Shown here: positions 26,308-34,748 of the stretch, piece by piece | How positions within the stretch are numbered: the first letter of the stretch is position 1 | How the letters are laid out: the number at the start of each line of letters is the position of its first letter | Source: Eubacteriales bacterium | Lineage (GTDB): Bacteria; Bacillota; Clostridia; Peptostreptococcales; Anaerovoracaceae | Reading direction: 5' to 3' | Assembly (NCBI GenBank): GCA_029009055.1 | Contig: JAQXJR010000001.1 | Location: 62,001-126,000 of the forward strand | Length of the DNA stretch: 64,000 bases | The notes under the pieces: model-generated | Told to the model about the DNA's origin: nothing | Database searches by the model: none | What the model saw: only the letters and a program-made list of their open reading frames with translations | Made by a program: the position numbers and the translations under genes

Positions 26308-26484
26308 TTAATTATCCTCCAACTTCTCCAGGTAAGCCTCGTGCTCGGCCTCAGACATGCAGACGGGACCGATCGGCGTATCGTAAAACTTCCGCCTGGT
26401 CAGGTCGCGCGCCAGCTCTTCCCCCGCCGAAACATCATCCTCAGCTTTATTCATTTCCCCGGATACCGATTCATTCTCTTCCAT
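26308..26484 (-). CDS. Small acidic protein upstream of the acyl-CoA synthetase
   Basis: A 58-residue acidic protein (EENESVSGEMNKAEDD..., ending in EHEAYLEKLEDN) with no family I know. The stretch FYDTPIGPVCMSEAEHEAYLEKL looks conserved-domain-like. TATAAT lies eight bases ahead of the ATG with no ribosome site, so its mRNA may be nearly leaderless. Its stop codon touches the TTG start of the synthetase, and the synthetase ribosome site is inside it, so coupled translation is likely. Confidence 0.6.
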   Translation of the reverse strand: MEENESVSGEMNKAEDDVSAGEELARDLTRRKFYDTPIGPVCMSEAEHEAYLEKLEDN

Positions 26485-26714
26485 AATTTTATTATATTGC
26501 AAAACCGCCCTTACGGCATATTTTAGTTTCTAACTTTACCAAATTATATACTTTTTTCGCCGCTTGTACAGGGCAGGTGACAAAAGCCGGTTTTCGTTAT
26601 ACAATAGTATTTTAGCGTAATTCAGGCTTTTCAGCTCGCTAAGCGCGCGTTTTCGCGGAATACAGCAGAAGAAAATTAGTTAAAAAATTTTATTTAAACA
26701 TTATACACGGAATA

Positions 26715-26720
26715 TATAAT
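26715..26720 (+). promoter_or_regulatory. -10 box for rqcH
   Basis: A perfect TATAAT 25 bases upstream of the start; TTTAAA at 26693-26698 is a weak -35 with a 16-base spacer. The leader is about 20 bases. Confidence 0.45.
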
Positions 26721-26745
26721 AACAACAACACATAGGAGAACATAT

Positions 26746-28461
26746 ATGGCATTCGACGGAATAGTCACTGAGGCAGCGGCGAGGGAGATATCTGAAGCCA
26801 TCTGCCTGGGTAAGGTCGACAGGATAAACCAACCTTCTAAGGAGGAGCTGGTCCTGATCATCCACACCAGAAACGGGAATAAGAGGCTGCTCCTGTCCGC
26901 TGACAGCGCCTCGGCCTCAGCCAGGCTGACAGAGGAGAATCCGGAGAACCCGGCTGAGCCTTACCCATTCTGCATGCTCATGAGGAAGCACCTGAGGGGA
27001 GCCAGAGTCGTGAGCGTGGAACAGAAAGATTCAGAACGAATAATAGAGATAGTGTTCGAGACCTTGACAGAGCTCGGCTTCACGGCCAGGAAGAGGCTGA
27101 TAGTCGAGATCATGGGTAAACACAGTAATATCACCCTGGTCGACAGCGAGACAGGTAAGATAATAGACAGCATTAAGAGGATAACGCCGGACATGGACAG
27201 GGTCAGACAGATTCTGCCGGGCCTTACATATAACTACCCTCCTGCCCAGGATAAGATACCATATAAGGAAGCTACGGCGGAGGACCTGAACCGGGCGGGA
27301 GAGACCGGCCGGGAGGTCCTGAAACACATAGGAGGCCTGTCGCCTGCTGCCGCGGCCGAAATAGCAGGAGCTGAAAACAGAAAGGCTTTGTTCGATGATG
27401 TGAGGGAGAGTATAGAGAATCTGACGTTCTGCCCCCGCGTTTACTCTGACGCCGCCGGAAAGCCTGTGGAGTTCCACGTCATGCCGCTCAGTGAGTATGA
27501 GGATTCTCACCAGGTCCTGACATTCGACACTTTAAGCCACGCCGCGGAGTATTTTTTCAGTAAGAGGCAGTCGACGAACCGCACTCAGCAGAGGGTGAAC
27601 GAGCTTTCCCGCGCTGTTAAGACCAAGCTGGATAAACTTTATCTTAAGAGTAAGAGGCTGCGCGAGGATATACTTAAGGCTGAGAATTCTGACGACCTCA
27701 GGCTGTATGGAGAGCTGCTCACGGCAGGGATCTCCCAGCTGAAGCAGGGCATGACGACCGCCAGAGTGCTCAATTATTACACCGGCGAGATGGTCGATAT
27801 ACCTATGGATCCCCGCCTGTCCCCGGCGAAAAACGCCCAGAGATATTTTAAGAGATACGGCAAGGCCATGACGGCTATAAAAGAGAAATCGACTTTGCTG
27901 GAAGGAAATGAGGCGCAGATAGAGTATCTGGAGTCCGTGCTTTCTCATATAGAGAATTCGGATTCTGTGTCAGCTGTGGACGAGATCAGAAACGAGCTGG
28001 AGGATACGGGCTATCTCCGCCGCCGGGGTAAGAGGAAGCGCCAGGATAATTACGCTAAGAAGCGGGGTAAGCGCTACCGGGCCACGCCTCGCGAATTCAC
28101 GACTTCCGACGGTTTTAAGGTCTTGGTCGGGAAGAATAATAAGGAGAACGATGCCCTCACATTCGACATAGCGGCTAAGACTGACTATTGGCTGCACACG
28201 AAGGATATACCAGGTTCTCATGTCGTGATCAGGACGGAAGGCCGGGAGCCTAGTGAGACGGCGATCCGGGAAGCTGCCGGCATAGCCGCTTTCTACAGCA
28301 AAGCCAGATCCTCGGGTAATGTCCCGGTGGATTATGTGAAGATCCGCTTCGTTAAAAAGCCGAATGGCGCCCTGCCGGGCAAGGTCATATTCACGAACAA
28401 CCGCACGGTTTACGTAGACCCGCTGGACCCGGAAAATATAGAGAAGCCAGAAGATAAATAG
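26746..28461 (+). CDS. rqcH: RqcH/NFACT ribosome quality-control protein
   Basis: Binds stalled 50S-peptidyl-tRNA complexes and adds alanine tails that mark nascent chains for degradation (known for Bacillus RqcH); also called fibronectin-binding FbpA. The 571 residues show the NFACT-N domain (MAFDGIVTEAAAREI..., CMLMRKHLRGARV), a helix-hairpin-helix, a long coiled coil (about 270-420) and the C-terminal NFACT-R domain (VGKNNKENDALTF, DYWLHTKDIPGSHVVIR). The start follows AGGAGA. It stands alone, with a hairpin RNA candidate downstream. Confidence 0.95.
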   Translation: MAFDGIVTEAAAREISEAICLGKVDRINQPSKEELVLIIHTRNGNKRLLLSADSASASARLTEENPENPAEPYPFCMLMRKHLRGARVVSVEQKDSERIIEIVFETLTELGFTARKRLIVEIMGKHSNITLVDSETGKIIDSIKRITPDMDRVRQILPGLTYNYPPAQDKIPYKEATAEDLNRAGETGREVLKHIGGLSPAAAAEIAGAENRKALFDDVRESIENLTFCPRVYSDAAGKPVEFHVMPLSEYEDSHQVLTFDTLSHAAEYFFSKRQSTNRTQQRVNELSRAVKTKLDKLYLKSKRLREDILKAENSDDLRLYGELLTAGISQLKQGMTTARVLNYYTGEMVDIPMDPRLSPAKNAQRYFKRYGKAMTAIKEKSTLLEGNEAQIEYLESVLSHIENSDSVSAVDEIRNELEDTGYLRRRGKRKRQDNYAKKRGKRYRATPREFTTSDGFKVLVGKNNKENDALTFDIAAKTDYWLHTKDIPGSHVVIRTEGREPSETAIREAAGIAAFYSKARSSGNVPVDYVKIRFVKKPNGALPGKVIFTNNRTVYVDPLDPENIEKPEDK

Positions 28462-28521
28462 TCCTATTATTTCACAAATACCGCAATATGATCAGGTTCG
28501 TATGGCTCATCCGCGTATATT

Positions 28522-28700
28522 AGAAGGAGTGGCTGAGCGGTTCCGCAGGGGCAGTTGCGGTCATCAGCAAAACGCGCAAAAACGAAAGAAACCCCATGGC
28601 ATCGTTCGAGCATCTATAGATGCGAGTTTGCCATGGGGAATGTTTTTGCGAGTAAGCGATGACTGCCTGCCCCGAGGACTTAGCGCAGCCACTCTTTTTT
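28522..28700 (+). ncRNA. Long quasi-palindromic RNA candidate (6S-RNA-like)
   Basis: A ~175-base inverted repeat lies between convergent rqcH and relQ. Arms pair in order from the base: GAGTGGCTG, GC, GGGGCAG, GTCATC, CGCAAAAAC, CCCCATGGCA and GCATCTA, separated by small internal loops, and TTTTTT (28695-28700) ends it. TATATT at 28516-28521 would start transcription at the stem base. Size, single-hairpin shape with internal bubbles and terminator fit a 6S-type RNA polymerase-binding RNA, but the bubbles are smaller than usual and no sequence signature proves it. It could be a mobile miniature palindrome. The SRP RNA loop is absent. Confidence 0.5.
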
Positions 28701-28720
28701 CAATTTTACACGAAGCGAGA

Positions 28721-29473
28721 TCAAGACCTGAGCTTCTCGCGTATGCCCAGCATCTTCATGTCCGTCTGAGCTATGGTCTCAGCGCAGTCCTTCAGGTCCT
28801 CCGCGATCTCAGCCGCCTTATCTTCCGGTATATCCTTCTTATAGCGCATCCTGTGCTCTAAGGACGCCCAGAAATCCATAGCGACAGTCCTGATCTGGAT
28901 CTCCACCCTCATAGGTCTCTTCTCGTCTGAGAAGAATACCGGTACCTCGACTATCATATGGTAACTCCTGTATCCGTTCTCCTTAGGGTGCTTTATGTAA
29001 TCCTTCACCTCTATTAACGTTATGTCGTCCTGTTGGACCAGCATCCTCGCGACCTTATAGATATCATCTATGAAAGAGCAGATGACCCTGACGCCCGCTA
29101 CGTCGTTCAGGTTAGCCTCTATGGATTCCAGGGATATAGGGTCTCCCTGTCTTACAAGCTTCTTATAAATGCTCTCCGGGGATTTAAGCCTGGATTTAAT
29201 GCTGTTTATAGGATTGCTGTCGTGAGAAGCCAGGGACAGCTCATCGTTCAGAACTTCAAGCTTCGTCCGGATCTCCTTAATAGCCGACTCGTACCTCATC
29301 ATGAGGATCTTAAAATCATCGGCGCTGTCCTCTATGTGACGGATGACTTCCGGGTCGCTCCTGTCTATGTATTCCGGCAGCTCGTGTCTATCCACTTCTC
29401 TTCGCATCTCAGCCATTAAGGCTTCCGCGCCGTATCCCGTTACACTTCCCGCATTCTCAGAATCATAATTCAT
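28721..29473 (-). CDS. relQ: Small alarmone synthetase (RelQ/YjbM type GTP pyrophosphokinase)
   Basis: Makes (p)ppGpp or pGpp from ATP and GTP/GDP/GMP as a stress signal. The 250 residues hold only the synthetase domain: IKSRLKSPESIYKKL (ATP site), LNDVAGVRVICSFIDD, NGYRSYHMIVEVPV (GTP site) and VEIQIRTVAMDFWASLEH (catalytic). There is no hydrolase, TGS or ACT domain. The ~45-residue N-terminal extension is longer than in Bacillus YjbM. The start has AGGAGG twelve bases upstream, rather far. Confidence 0.93.
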   Translation of the reverse strand: MNYDSENAGSVTGYGAEALMAEMRREVDRHELPEYIDRSDPEVIRHIEDSADDFKILMMRYESAIKEIRTKLEVLNDELSLASHDSNPINSIKSRLKSPESIYKKLVRQGDPISLESIEANLNDVAGVRVICSFIDDIYKVARMLVQQDDITLIEVKDYIKHPKENGYRSYHMIVEVPVFFSDEKRPMRVEIQIRTVAMDFWASLEHRMRYKKDIPEDKAAEIAEDLKDCAETIAQTDMKMLGIREKLRS

Positions 29474-29726
29474 TTCTAAAATGCCCTCCTGTAGCTGTAA
29501 CTATCTTACACCACCCGCGCCTATTATAGGTGTATACTTCACGCGATATTCCGAATATGCCGCGCCCTCGGTCTGCCTCATGCCTAAGGTAAGCGTTTAA
29601 GCCCTGAATAATGGCGGTAACTCCCTTTATTTTCCTCCAGCAAAGCAGTACCGCTTGTTTTCCCCGAACATCGGCTGTAGATTCATCCTGCCGAGCGGAC
29701 CCGCGGCTTAGTGAAAGGAGGAAACC

Positions 29727-29882
29727 ATGAACGCCAGATGTTCTATTTGTGGAAAAGCAGAGGATGTATTCGCCTTTAAGAAAGGCTTCATATGCAGGCG
29801 CTGCCTGGATGATATTAAGGGGCATGACCATAAAACCGTTGAAAACAGGCGGCTTTCAGATCATCTCACACACTGCTCCTAA
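29727..29882 (+). CDS. 51-residue zinc-ribbon protein
   Basis: A short gene opposite the surrounding genes. ATG at 29727 follows AGGAGG by five bases. The product has two CxxC pairs, CSIC near residue 5 and CRRC near residue 28, separated by a short basic loop, which is a classic small zinc ribbon; the tail is polar and ends HLTHCS. Strong ribosome site and clean CxxC spacing support a real gene. It is unassigned; such ribbons often bind nucleic acid or another protein. The upstream 29474-29726 region shows no clear promoter and holds one AGCAAAGC motif. Confidence 0.7.
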   Translation: MNARCSICGKAEDVFAFKKGFICRRCLDDIKGHDHKTVENRRLSDHLTHCS

Positions 29883-29936
29883 ATATCGTCAGGTTGTCGT
29901 AGACCAAGCCGGGTCTTAAGGCCGCAACCTATCCAC

Positions 29937-30869
29937 CTACCTGACCTGGCCGCTCCTGAGTTTCTCCAGGATCTCCCGGAACTTCTCAGGCGGGTCCGCG
30001 CGGAATTCCATATATTCACCCGTGACAGGGTGAACGAAGCCCAGGACAGCCGCGTGGAGCATCTGACCGTTAAGGCCGAACGGCTGGTCTTTAGACCCAT
30101 ATACAGTGTCGCCCAGCAGGGGGTGTTTCCTGTAAGCCATGTGCACGCGGATCTGGTGAGTCCTGCCTGTTTCCAGCCTGCATTCTATCAATGTGAATTT
30201 ACCGAAGCGTTCCAGGACGCGGTAATGAGTCACGGCCCGCTTGGCGCCTATCCCGTTTACGGCTCTTCTCAGCCTGTTGTTCGGGTCGCGCCCTATAGGA
30301 ACATCTATGACACCCTCGTCTTCTTTGATATTATCTCTAACTATAGCCAGATACCTTCTGGTTATAGAATGCTCGAAAAGCTGCCTGGACAGGCTGACAT
30401 GAGCGTTATCGTTCTTTGCTATCATAAGAAGACCGCTCGTATCCTTATCTATCCTGTGGACTATGCCCGGGCGAACCACACCGTTTATAGAAGACAGCCT
30501 ATCGCCGCAATGGTACATTATAGCATTTACCAATGTGCCGGTGAGATTCCCGACTGCCGGGTGGACCACCATGCCAGCGGGCTTGTTCACTACCAGGACA
30601 TCATCATCCTCATAAACTATGTCCAGAGGGATGTTTTCCGGCTCCACGTCTAAAGTTTCCGGCTCAGGAACATCTATCCTGACCAGGTCGCCTTCCTTAG
30701 CCTTAAGCTTCCTCGAAGAGCAGGGAGCGCCATTCACAGTCACCGCCCCGTCCTCGAACAGCTTCTGTATCCTGGACCTGGATACGCTGTCATCTGTCTT
30801 AGAAGCTATGACCTTATCGAGCCTGTCGCCCGCGTCTTCAGCTGAAATTATGAATGATAAAGTATCTAT
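29937..30869 (-). CDS. rluD: RluD-family 23S rRNA pseudouridine synthase, probable AUA start
   Basis: Converts uridines in helix 69 of 23S rRNA to pseudouridine (family role). An S4 RNA-binding domain occupies roughly residues 10-75 (DRLDKVIASK, SRSRIQKLFEDGAVTVNG), followed by the catalytic domain with VHRIDKDTSGLLMIAK (catalytic aspartate) and the RTHQIRVHM motif. No ATG, GTG or TTG is in frame between GGAGGA (30876-30881) and the conserved S4 region. ATA at 30869 lies seven bases after the ribosome site and is my chosen start; an ATT at 30848 is the next candidate. The gene begins just past the lspA stop. Confidence 0.85.
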   Translation of the reverse strand: MDTLSFIISAEDAGDRLDKVIASKTDDSVSRSRIQKLFEDGAVTVNGAPCSSRKLKAKEGDLVRIDVPEPETLDVEPENIPLDIVYEDDDVLVVNKPAGMVVHPAVGNLTGTLVNAIMYHCGDRLSSINGVVRPGIVHRIDKDTSGLLMIAKNDNAHVSLSRQLFEHSITRRYLAIVRDNIKEDEGVIDVPIGRDPNNRLRRAVNGIGAKRAVTHYRVLERFGKFTLIECRLETGRTHQIRVHMAYRKHPLLGDTVYGSKDQPFGLNGQMLHAAVLGFVHPVTGEYMEFRADPPEKFREILEKLRSGQVR

Positions 30870-30888
30870 ATCTATTCCTCCGAATGAA

Positions 30889-31353
30889 CTAGCGCCTGAA
30901 TCTTCCTGATTCCGTGATCTTCTCGCCGAAGAGTATGTAGACCACCAGAAGGGCGCAGCCGGCGCAGACAGCGATATCCGCCACATTGAACACAGGCGGG
31001 AATATGCTGAACGAGAACATGTCAGTAACACTGCCGAATATGACCCTGTCTATCAGGTTGGAGAAGCCTCCACCTATGATCATGATCAGGGCGTATTTCG
31101 CCAGCTTATTCGTATACCTGCTTTTCAGGATGAAAATAAGGGCAGCCGCCATAATGGCAGCCGGAACGCCTATAAGAAAAGCCTTATTATCGGCGAACAT
31201 GCCGAAGGCAGCCCCCGGGTTCCTGACGTAGGCCAGCTTGAAGAAACTTCCGATGACGCTTATGGTATCTCCGGGCATCATGTTAGCGCGGACAGCGATC
31301 TTCACCAACTGATCCACGGCTATGACTGCAGCTAAAATCAATAAATATGCCAT
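30889..31353 (-). CDS. lspA: Lipoprotein signal peptidase (signal peptidase II)
   Basis: Membrane aspartyl protease that removes signal peptides from prolipoproteins. The 154 residues form four membrane helices; conserved boxes are DQLVKI in helix 1, NPGAAFG, GGFSNLIDRV (first catalytic aspartate) and FNVADIAV (second). The ATG at 31353 has no strong ribosome site; a TTG four codons upstream is an alternative. Located between divIVA and rluD in one minus-strand operon; the lspA-rluD pair is common in Firmicutes. Confidence 0.95.
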   Translation of the reverse strand: MAYLLILAAVIAVDQLVKIAVRANMMPGDTISVIGSFFKLAYVRNPGAAFGMFADNKAFLIGVPAAIMAAALIFILKSRYTNKLAKYALIMIIGGGFSNLIDRVIFGSVTDMFSFSIFPPVFNVADIAVCAGCALLVVYILFGEKITESGRFRR

Positions 31354-31392
31354 ATCAACAAACAACGAGGCACCGGGCGCGCCTCGCTAATA

Positions 31393-32298
31393 TTACTCCT
31401 TAATGTTCCAATCTCGGCGGGAGAAGAGCTTCGTCTCATTCATAGTGTCTCTCTCGCTGTCTTTACTATGATCCAGCTCTATATAAGCGGATAACGGGTC
31501 CTCGGAAGCTTTCTCCTCCCGAGGCTTTATGTCTGTGTTAATGAACTCCGAAAGATCCGGCTCAGAGAGATACGGCTTCTCTGTCGGTGTTTGGTATATG
31601 AGAGTGTTTCTCGTGACAGGCTCCTCTTTCTTAGCTTCTGGCTTCGTTTCCGGATGCTCTTCCGGCTGCTGAGCTTCGGCTGCCGGCTGTGGCTTGACCT
31701 GAGCGTCTGCTTCTGCCTGAGCTGCCTGGGCAGCCTCTTCAGCCGCCTTCTTCCTCTCCAGCTCGGCTTCAGCCTGCTGGACGCGCTTTACGAATGGCAC
31801 CTTATCCTGGCTTCCGGCAGCTTCCGGGAAGTCCCTCCTAAGTTCAGACATGAGCTCGCTAGTGTTATCGTCCAGCTCCTCTATCTGATCCTCCAGCATC
31901 TTCCTGTAACTGGCGCGGAACTGCTCCAGCTGATCACGGAGACCCTTTGCTTCATTATTGATATTCACGGTGGAATCCGCCGCGTTACGCTTTATCTCCT
32001 CGGCCTCGGCCCTCGCCTTATTTATGATCATCTCCGCCTTCTGCTCCGCGGACGCTGAGATGTCGTTCATGATACGTCTGGCTTCGTCTATAGTGTCCTT
32101 CTTATTGACATCGTTACCCTTCTCTTTATCGAGGGCGAGTTTCAGCTCTCCTACGCGCTTCTGCATGAGGACGTTCTGGTTAGCCATGGCTTTATAATCT
32201 ATGGCGATCCTGTCCAGGAACTCGTCTACCTCACGCTTATTATAGCCCTTCATCTGGTAAGAGAATTTCTTATTGTTAATATCATCTATAGTAAGCAT
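31393..32298 (-). CDS. divIVA: DivIVA-domain cell-division/polarity protein
   Basis: A 301-residue protein with the DivIVA lipid-binding start (MLTIDDINNKKFSYQMKGYNKREVDEFLDRI) and a long coiled coil to about residue 180, then an alanine/glutamate/proline-rich linker and a polar tail. DivIVA binds curved membrane at poles and septa and recruits division or growth proteins. Longer than Bacillus DivIVA (164 residues). The ATG at 32298 is preferred to a TTG two codons earlier. It lies between sepF and lspA. Confidence 0.93.
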   Translation of the reverse strand: MLTIDDINNKKFSYQMKGYNKREVDEFLDRIAIDYKAMANQNVLMQKRVGELKLALDKEKGNDVNKKDTIDEARRIMNDISASAEQKAEMIINKARAEAEEIKRNAADSTVNINNEAKGLRDQLEQFRASYRKMLEDQIEELDDNTSELMSELRRDFPEAAGSQDKVPFVKRVQQAEAELERKKAAEEAAQAAQAEADAQVKPQPAAEAQQPEEHPETKPEAKKEEPVTRNTLIYQTPTEKPYLSEPDLSEFINTDIKPREEKASEDPLSAYIELDHSKDSERDTMNETKLFSRRDWNIKE

Positions 32299-32350
32299 TA
32301 TCAACCTTTCTGTACCGTGAGATGAAACTGAGTCAGCCGGCTACCTCCGA

Positions 32351-32911
32351 TTACCTCCAAGGGTGGAAATCCGAAGGGTCCTTAGCGTCTGTGTTCGGAT
32401 AGCTGAACTCTGTCCTGTCGCTCACGCCCTGACCGCCTGCTATATCCACGTTCTCCGGCGCGAAGACGAATATGTTATTCGCTACCTTCTGTACATTACC
32501 GTTCAAAGCGTATGTAGCGCCGCTCAGGAAATCGAAGATCTTATGAGCCAGGTTAGACTCCAGCTTCTCGAGATTTATGATGATAGGCTTGCGCGCCTTA
32601 AGGCTGTCCACGAGCTTAGGGCACTCATCGAAAGACTTCGGCTCTATGAGGACGAGCTTGAAAGCGCTAGTGTCCTGAGTTACAGCGAAATTTCTCGCCG
32701 CAGGCTGCGGCTTAGGTCTCTGCGGAGCCTGAGGCTGTGGAGCCGGTCTCTGCGGTCTGTCCATCCTAGGTTCCGGAACCTGAGGGCGCTTAGGCCTGCT
32801 CTCACTGAGTTTCTCCTTCTCTACCTTAACTTCATCCTTAGTGATATCTTCTTCCTCGTCATCTACAGTTTCGATACCGATCAGACCCTTTAATGAATCG
32901 CTGAATGACAT
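32351..32911 (-). CDS. sepF: SepF cell-division protein
   Basis: Membrane anchor that bundles FtsZ filaments at the septum. The N-terminal SFSDSLKGLIG is the amphipathic membrane helix; a proline/glutamine/arginine-rich linker spans about 35-85; the SepF core (FKLVLIEPKSFDECPKLVDSL, IINLEKLE, RIFDFLSGATYALNG-like) follows to residue ~165. 186 residues, AGGAGG six bases upstream. Gene order yggS-sepF-divIVA matches the Bacillus ylm region. Confidence 0.95.
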   Translation of the reverse strand: MSFSDSLKGLIGIETVDDEEEDITKDEVKVEKEKLSESRPKRPQVPEPRMDRPQRPAPQPQAPQRPKPQPAARNFAVTQDTSAFKLVLIEPKSFDECPKLVDSLKARKPIIINLEKLESNLAHKIFDFLSGATYALNGNVQKVANNIFVFAPENVDIAGGQGVSDRTEFSYPNTDAKDPSDFHPWR

Positions 32912-33005
32912 ATTATCCTCCTGTTTATCGAGCTATCCGGCCATCCACACGCGCGGCGCCTGAGCTCATGTATTATCAGCAGCTTACGGCTTTATTTCTC
33001 TCGCT

Positions 33006-33713
33006 TTATTTCTCTTCGCTTCTATAATCTCTCGCCCCGAATATGGCTGTTCCGACTCTTATCATGTTGGAGCCTTCTTCCACAGCCTGGACGAAATCGT
33101 TAGTCATGCCCATAGATAACCATTGGAAATCTATATTTCCGTCAGGGCCCTTCTCAGCGTAAGAATCGTATAATTTCTTCATCTTAGCAAAGTAAGGTCT
33201 GGCGTTTTCAGGATCTTCCTCGTACGGGGCTACGCACATGAGTCCTTTTACGCGGACGTTAGGGCATGTCTCCGCTATATCCTGTATCAAAGCGTCAGCG
33301 TCATCATATTCCACGCCGAATTTACTTTCTTCGTCTCCTATATTCACCTGTATCAGTATGTCCATGACCAGGCCCGCCTGGGAGGCACGCTTATTGATTT
33401 CCTTTGCTAGATGAAGGCTGTCGACAGAGTGGATCATGCAGACCTTATCTATGACCGACTTCACCTTATTGGTCTGCAGGTGGCCTATCAGGTGCCATCT
33501 GACCGGCTTAACATCATCGTATTTCCTTAATATCTCCTGGACCTTATTCTCGCCTATGTCCGTGACGCCGGCGTCTATGGCCTCGTTCATCTCATCGGCC
33601 TCGTGCAGCTTAGTCACAGCTACCAGAAGAACGTCTTCCGGCTTCCTACCCGACTTCTCCGCCGCCTTAGCCTTAAGCTCGTTTACATATTCTATGTTAG
33701 ATCTTATCGACAT
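33006..33713 (-). CDS. yggS: YggS/PLPBP-family PLP homeostasis protein
   Basis: A 235-residue alanine-racemase-fold protein that binds pyridoxal phosphate without known catalysis and balances free PLP. The lysine motif LLVAVTKLH near residue 35, GENKVQE, WHLIGHLQTNK, IHSVDSL and SMGMTNDF define the family (called YlmE in Bacillus). Start follows AGGGG. It sits between the HlyD-like gene and sepF, its usual place. Confidence 0.95.
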   Translation of the reverse strand: MSIRSNIEYVNELKAKAAEKSGRKPEDVLLVAVTKLHEADEMNEAIDAGVTDIGENKVQEILRKYDDVKPVRWHLIGHLQTNKVKSVIDKVCMIHSVDSLHLAKEINKRASQAGLVMDILIQVNIGDEESKFGVEYDDADALIQDIAETCPNVRVKGLMCVAPYEEDPENARPYFAKMKKLYDSYAEKGPDGNIDFQWLSMGMTNDFVQAVEEGSNMIRVGTAIFGARDYRSEEK

Positions 33714-33748
33714 TAATACCCCTCTTCCCTTAGTCCCCGGTTTCAGGA

Positions 33749-34720
33749 TCAGGGATTTCGCTCTATGACATCGTATACCTTAACCGTGCTCACCAGATTT
33801 CCCTTAGCGTCCGTGAACTGCGTGCTCGAAACTGTGGATGTGCTCCCATCTGAATCCAGGATGTTAACAGGAACGAATTTATACGAGCCTGTCTTAGTCC
33901 GGACGTAGACGCCTTTCTGGCCCTTCACAGTCTCTATGCTCGAGTTCTTAATCAGGATGCCGGTGGAGTCTGAAGTTATGAGCCTGACGCTCGTCGCCCT
34001 CAATTTAGCGAAATCCTTTAAGTAGTAGTTCGTCTTTATTATAAGCCGTACAGAATCGCCGTCCGCCTTCTTATACATTATATTTCCGATTATGGACGTG
34101 GATCCTACCTTAACGGTTATATCTGTGTCTTCCTTATATCTGTCGGCGTGGGAATCATCCACGAAGCAGACTATGTACCAGTTAGACCGGTCAGCGATCT
34201 TAAATACCGGGTCGCCGCCGGCTGTAGTGTTCCGCTTCAAATTTACCGGCGCGCCCTTACCTATGTCCTGATAGAACGTTCTGTCCTTAGACTTCATATT
34301 ATCAGGCGTGAGCTGGGACTCGTATCCGTCAGCGCTGTATGAAAGCACACCCTCGCTCTTAGTTATGTAGTCAGAAGTATCGACTCTCTGCCCGCCTTTA
34401 ACGTTATCACGGATCTGCGAGAAACTGGAGCTTCCGGAACCCTCGTCGGTCCCGGACACATCCATGACGCATGTACCCTTCCTGATGAGGTCGCCCTCGT
34501 CCAGAGCATTCTCTATATTCCCCGTCTTATTAGAGAAATACACTTTCTCATCCCTGACGAAGTATCCCGTGACATCATCATAAGTCTTAAGCTCCCCATA
34601 GCGGGCTATATATGTCGGCTTCAGGAAACCTGTCACCTGAGGAAATAAATACAGGACAGAGAAAAGTACGAGCACCACGGCGATATATATAAAGAGCGGA
34701 CTCTTTCTTCGTTTTTCCAT
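33749..34720 (-). CDS. HlyD-like membrane-anchored adaptor protein
   Basis: A 323-residue protein with one N-terminal membrane helix (LFIYIAVVLVLFSVLYLFP) and an extracytoplasmic part of beta-rich segments resembling HlyD/membrane-fusion proteins (YFVRDEKVYFSNKTG, GDLIRKGTCVMDVSG). In many Clostridia a protein of this kind lies upstream of yggS-sepF, so a role in envelope or division is plausible but unproven. No transporter gene is adjacent. The ATG at 34720 has AGAGG nine bases upstream. Confidence 0.75.
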   Translation of the reverse strand: MEKRRKSPLFIYIAVVLVLFSVLYLFPQVTGFLKPTYIARYGELKTYDDVTGYFVRDEKVYFSNKTGNIENALDEGDLIRKGTCVMDVSGTDEGSGSSSFSQIRDNVKGGQRVDTSDYITKSEGVLSYSADGYESQLTPDNMKSKDRTFYQDIGKGAPVNLKRNTTAGGDPVFKIADRSNWYIVCFVDDSHADRYKEDTDITVKVGSTSIIGNIMYKKADGDSVRLIIKTNYYLKDFAKLRATSVRLITSDSTGILIKNSSIETVKGQKGVYVRTKTGSYKFVPVNILDSDGSTSTVSSTQFTDAKGNLVSTVKVYDVIERNP

Positions 34721-34748
34721 GTGTTGATAACCTCTGTTATATAAGATT

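Noticed and set aside
28516..28700. SRP RNA or tmRNA
   Set aside because: The conserved SRP tetraloop/asymmetric-loop sequence and a tmRNA tRNA-like end are both absent.
30870..31031. Upstream start for rluD inside lspA
   Set aside because: The in-frame extension overlaps lspA out of frame, encodes low-quality sequence and has no ribosome site, while GGAGGA lies just after the lspA stop.
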